Assembly (NCBI GenBank): GCA_047626155.1
Contig: JBLHRR010000001.1
Coordinates: 1-64,000, forward strand
Reading direction: 5' to 3'
Source: CALGLS01 sp047626155
Lineage (GTDB): Bacteria > Bacteroidota > Bacteroidia > Chitinophagales > Saprospiraceae
DNA length: 64,000 nt
The position numbers and the translations under genes are program-made. The stretch's first letter is position 1; each line of letters starts with the position of its first letter. The notes under the pieces are model-generated. The model was not told where the DNA came from. It did not search any database and saw only the letters and a list, made by a program, of their open reading frames with translations. Shown piece by piece: positions 60,861 through 64,000 of the stretch.

Positions 60861-61023
60861 CATATTTACTTTTCAAGAAATTAACAGTGCACTTTTTTTT
60901 ATGGGTTAGCTTCAGGCTAGGGTGCATTAGGCTAATTTTCAATTCAAAAGGCATTCAAAATCTAAACTATGCCACTATCTTCACGTTATATAAGTAGTTA
61001 CAATCAAGAAAAAAACAAACATA

Positions 61024-61530
61024 ATGTTATCTAAAAAAATTCAAGACGTACTCAACGATCAAATTAGAATTGAAGCAGAATCTTCGCAGGTATATCTTGC
61101 CATGGCTTCCTGGGCGGAAATCCAACCAGGTATAGACAATGTCACCGCTTTCTTTTACCAACACAGTGAAGAGGAAAGACAGCACATGCTTAAGCTTATA
61201 CATTTTGTAAATGAGCGAGGTGGTTTTGCGATCACACCAACATTGCCACAACCTCAGCTGACCTTCCCTTCGATAAAACATGCGTTTGCATCTTTGCTAA
61301 AACATGAAATATTTGTATCCGACAGCATCAATAAATGTATAGATTCGGCTCTTGCGGAAAAAGACTACGCTACCCATAATTTCCTACAATGGTATGTGGC
61401 AGAGCAAATTGAAGAAGAGGCATTGGCCCGAACCATGAACGACAAACTGGAGCTTATCGGAGACGATAAGAGTGGTATGTATATGTTTGATCGGGATATT
61501 TTGACGATCAGTAATGCGATTGTGAAATAA
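61024..61530 (+). CDS. ftnA: Ferritin
   Basis: A 168-residue non-haem ferritin, the iron storage protein that oxidises Fe2+ and stores Fe3+ inside a 24-mer shell. Ferroxidase residues appear at Glu17, and Glu51-x-x-His54 (EERQHM), and Glu/Gln in the fourth helix (WYVAEQIEEE). Four-helix bundle and length are typical of bacterial FtnA. Single gene with its own terminator at 61561. Confidence 0.93.
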   Translation: MLSKKIQDVLNDQIRIEAESSQVYLAMASWAEIQPGIDNVTAFFYQHSEEERQHMLKLIHFVNERGGFAITPTLPQPQLTFPSIKHAFASLLKHEIFVSDSINKCIDSALAEKDYATHNFLQWYVAEQIEEEALARTMNDKLELIGDDKSGMYMFDRDILTISNAIVK

Positions 61531-61560
61531 GTAATAATAAACTTTAGAAATAAAAAACAA

Positions 61561-61594
61561 CAAGGCGTTCTTTACGAGCGTCTTGTTTTTTTAT
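61561..61594. terminator. Bidirectional terminator after ferritin
   Basis: ACAAGGCG (61561-61568) pairs with CGTCTTGT (61580-61587, one G-U) with T6 after and A-run before. Lies between convergent ferritin and receptor genes. Confidence 0.8.
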
Positions 61595-61615
61595 TGGATA
61601 AAGTAAGTCCTTCTT

Positions 61616-63976
61616 CTAGCTCCCCGGCATCCGATCCCGCTCACTTTTCTTTCGATTAAAACGATAGGCGAATGTCGCCGTCATTCTCCGTCCGACTCTT
61701 TTACCATAAGATTCAGAACTGTAATTCTCTCCACTTATGATTTCTTTTTGAATCCTGGAATCCAGAATGTTTCTAAAGTTTAAAGTAAGGTTTGCCTTGT
61801 CCTTAAATAAGTCCTTGCTAATTGAATAATCGAGGGAGTGTTGGGCTTTGGTTAAATTTTGACCGCTTTTATTTTGACCTCGGTATCTGAAAGTTCCTTG
61901 CATGGATATGCCTTTTTTGAACTTCATTCTACTGCTGACTTGCGTAGACCAATTGTCGTCTTCAGTATGGAAGTCGATGTCGTTAAATTCTCCGACTTGC
62001 TCGAATTGATAGTAATTGAATTCGGCGCTGAGGCGGAGCCATTTTGCGGGGTTATATGTGGTAGATATTTCTGCTCCAATTCTGTTTTCATGTGAAAGAT
62101 TGATGGGCATAGTTTGGAAATAGCCGTATTTGTCCAGTGTTGTTACAAATTGAAAAAAGTCAGTGTTCCGTTGGAAGTATACCGCAGGGTTGATAGTGAT
62201 TTTCTCCCACCTTTTGAGCACGCCCAATTCATAGGAATCGGTATACATCGGATTCAGATCCGGATTCCCTGCGAAACGATTTCTAATATCAGACAATCCA
62301 CCAAATGGATTCAACTGCCAGAAACGGGGTCGGTTAATTCTTCTACTGTAGCTGAGTTGCGTGTTTAAGGTTTCGGAAAAGTTATAAGTAAAATGAGCGG
62401 TTGGAAATAAGCCAATGTATTCTTTGTCGTCGTTGAACACACCTTCTCGATCACTAATTCCAATGTCTGAAAATTCAGTCCTCAAACCTAACAAGTAATT
62501 GAATTTTTTCAGCTTCTGTCCATATTGCAAATAGGCGCCATAAATCCCTTCGTCGTAGTCCAATAAATTATTAAAACCAGCAATGCTTTCCCCATCTAGA
62601 GTAGCGGTGTACTCAGAAGAAATTCGTCGAACTTGGCCTCGGAAACCTGCTTCTAAGCGGGCATCTCTTGCAAGCGGAAGTACAAAGTCTGTTTGGACCA
62701 ATAAGTCCTTACTGCTTTCAATATCTCTGGTGTTGATATTCCTTTCTGCACCGATAAAAGCACCCTCATACCTTTGACTGATGGATTCGTTTTCGTCATC
62801 ATTCCACCAATCATAAACAATACTGGTGGTAAATTTTTTCCCTTTCTTATCGAAAGTTTTTTCATAATCTATTTCCAGTTGATTGTAGTTTTGTGGCTCC
62901 CGATAATTTTCTTTTTGAATCAAAGTACTATCAATCACTCCTGTTGGGCTTAGGTAGTCAAAAGTCAAATCAGTAACATCGGTATTCACTATTTTATTTT
63001 TATAGTAACTCAAGGTGAACGTATTTTTATCATTCAAATAATAATCACCACCAAAATAAAAATTGACATGATCATCATTTCTTTCCTGATCTCCTATTTG
63101 ATGTAGATTTGTTGTTACTTCATTATTCGTTGTACTTTGATTTAAGCTGCTTTCACCAAAAAAGTCGGCGTATCGATAACCAAGGTTTGTAAATAAATTG
63201 ATTTTTTTTGTTTTATAATTCATGTTGATATTCGCTCTGTGGTTTGCGGGTAATCCGCTGGTCAACTGTATAGAACCACCAAAGCCTTCTAGTTTATTTT
63301 TCTTAAGAATGATATTAATAATACCAGCGGTTCCGCTAGCTTCATATCTGGCAGAAGGATTAGTAATGACTTCTATCTGGGCTACCAAGTCAGCTGGTAT
63401 TTGTTCTAATCCTCCATTTGCAGAAAGCATGGAAGGCTTGCCGTCAATTAAAACTCTAACATTAGAATTACCACGCAGACTAATTCCTCCACCAGCATCT
63501 ACACTTACAGAAGGCACATTGTCTAACACATCACTTACGTTTCCACCTGTTGCGCTAATGTCTTTACCCACGTTGAAGACTTTTTTGTCTAGTTTGTATT
63601 CCACCGTTGTCCGCTCTTCCACCACGTCAACACCTTCCAGCATAGCGGCGTCAGGTTCTAGTTCTATAAGTCCCATATCGTAGTCTTTAAGTATTTTTTT
63701 TTGTTCCATCAGCAGCGTTTTAAAAGAAAGGTATTCCACTTTTATATCGTAAATGCCAGCAGGAACTTTCAAAGTGAAACTTCCCGAATCATCAGTGCTT
63801 ATGCCGCTGACAATCTTTTTATTCTTACTATCTAGTAAGCTGATGGTTGCGTAGGCCAGTGGAGATTGTGTTGAATTGTCTACCACCTTTCCTGTGATTT
63901 TTACCGTTTTATTTACGGTCGTAAAAGAGAGGAATAAGCAGCTAAGAAGAGAGAGTATGAATATGTTTTTCATCAT
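61616..63976 (-). CDS. Outer membrane receptor with carboxypeptidase-like domain and plug
   Basis: A 786-residue protein. Signal peptide (residues 1-20); a carboxypeptidase-regulatory-like domain (about 25-105: KITGKVVDNSTQSPLAYATI); a TonB-receptor plug (about 125-225: VLDNVPSVSVDAGGGISLRG, ending GIINIILKKN); and an outer membrane beta-barrel (OMP_b-brl_3 type) to the C-terminus. Role: nutrient or signal uptake, substrate unknown. No TonB box or SusD partner adjacent, so it differs from SusC systems. The end, QDRMPGS-like tail, is hydrophilic. Start M1 or M2. Confidence 0.9.
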   Translation of the reverse strand: MMKNIFILSLLSCLFLSFTTVNKTVKITGKVVDNSTQSPLAYATISLLDSKNKKIVSGISTDDSGSFTLKVPAGIYDIKVEYLSFKTLLMEQKKILKDYDMGLIELEPDAAMLEGVDVVEERTTVEYKLDKKVFNVGKDISATGGNVSDVLDNVPSVSVDAGGGISLRGNSNVRVLIDGKPSMLSANGGLEQIPADLVAQIEVITNPSARYEASGTAGIINIILKKNKLEGFGGSIQLTSGLPANHRANINMNYKTKKINLFTNLGYRYADFFGESSLNQSTTNNEVTTNLHQIGDQERNDDHVNFYFGGDYYLNDKNTFTLSYYKNKIVNTDVTDLTFDYLSPTGVIDSTLIQKENYREPQNYNQLEIDYEKTFDKKGKKFTTSIVYDWWNDDENESISQRYEGAFIGAERNINTRDIESSKDLLVQTDFVLPLARDARLEAGFRGQVRRISSEYTATLDGESIAGFNNLLDYDEGIYGAYLQYGQKLKKFNYLLGLRTEFSDIGISDREGVFNDDKEYIGLFPTAHFTYNFSETLNTQLSYSRRINRPRFWQLNPFGGLSDIRNRFAGNPDLNPMYTDSYELGVLKRWEKITINPAVYFQRNTDFFQFVTTLDKYGYFQTMPINLSHENRIGAEISTTYNPAKWLRLSAEFNYYQFEQVGEFNDIDFHTEDDNWSTQVSSRMKFKKGISMQGTFRYRGQNKSGQNLTKAQHSLDYSISKDLFKDKANLTLNFRNILDSRIQKEIISGENYSSESYGKRVGRRMTATFAYRFNRKKSERDRMPGS

Positions 63977-64000
63977 TTTTTGGTTTTGTAAAGGAATGAC

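Noticed and set aside
63222..63683. Plus-strand open frame of 153 codons in the receptor gene
   Set aside because: Shadow of the plug domain on the opposite strand.

Overview
The window comes from a chromosome of the phylum Bacteroidota, most probably a Saprospiraceae-like member (the family is an inference). The evidence is type IX secretion sorting domains on two secreted proteins (a gliding-motility-type C-terminus on a 3,628-residue adhesin and a Por-type C-terminus at 47.4 kb), a carboxypeptidase-regulatory/TonB-type outer membrane receptor, a TamB-like protein of Bacteroidota type, lipoproteins with a C+1 Lys or Ala, and promoters of the form TTTG-N18/19-TAnnTTTG. The DNA is moderately AT-rich. 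I found no rRNA, tRNA, CRISPR array or complete insertion sequence.

Layout. 0.2-2.3 kb: two small membrane proteins, an OsmC-family protein and a DUF1415 protein. 2.8-5.4 kb: three consecutive RNA-binding genes (cold-shock domain, RRM, RhlE-type DEAD-box helicase), two of them with Gly/Arg-rich tails. 5.5-11.9 kb: a DUF2004-like gene, an alpha/beta-hydrolase remnant, a SulP transporter, a frameshifted lipoprotein gene, an unknown four-helix membrane/coiled-coil protein, a GntP permease remnant, a membrane protein and a GNAT acetyltransferase. 12.1-17.1 kb: a TPR histidine kinase, moaE and moaD divergent from moaA, and a nucleotidyltransferase. 17.3-28.2 kb: the giant repetitive adhesin. 28.7-36.4 kb: ddl, a GDPD lipoprotein, a putative outer membrane protein, a DUF721 protein, a class V aminotransferase, an amidase, a DUF389 protein and LolD. 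36.9-47.0 kb: PgpH, two unknown membrane proteins and a TamB-like protein. 47.4-53.2 kb: a T9SS cargo protein, a PNPOx-like protein, an MBL hydrolase, a phosphodiesterase and an amidase with SH3 domains. 53.4-60.2 kb: a propionyl-CoA/methylmalonyl-CoA cluster (mutA, biotin carboxylase, mutB). 60.2-64 kb: a broken repeat-protein gene, ferritin and an outer membrane receptor.

The most unusual DNA is the stretch from 54.5 to 56.4 kb between mutA and the biotin carboxylase gene. mutA is cut short. It is followed by the debris of a KilA-N-type gene, then by a 67-nt near-identical copy of the start of the biotin carboxylase gene, a shorter diverged copy of the mutA tail, and two AT-rich orphan genes. 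This looks like an insertion followed by duplication and decay inside a metabolic operon.

The second theme is dispersed intergenic repeats. One family contains GTAACCGCAACGGCGC and CACAAAG blocks (full copies near 17.1, 52.0 and 57.9 kb and partial copies elsewhere). A second is built on CGATAGTGGGAAGTT and lies in inverted orientation on both sides of the MBL hydrolase gene and just upstream of tamB. A third is a 56-bp element found at 14.7 and 41.8 kb. Together with at least seven broken genes they indicate an actively rearranging accessory genome. I did not find a complete, clearly new multi-gene system.
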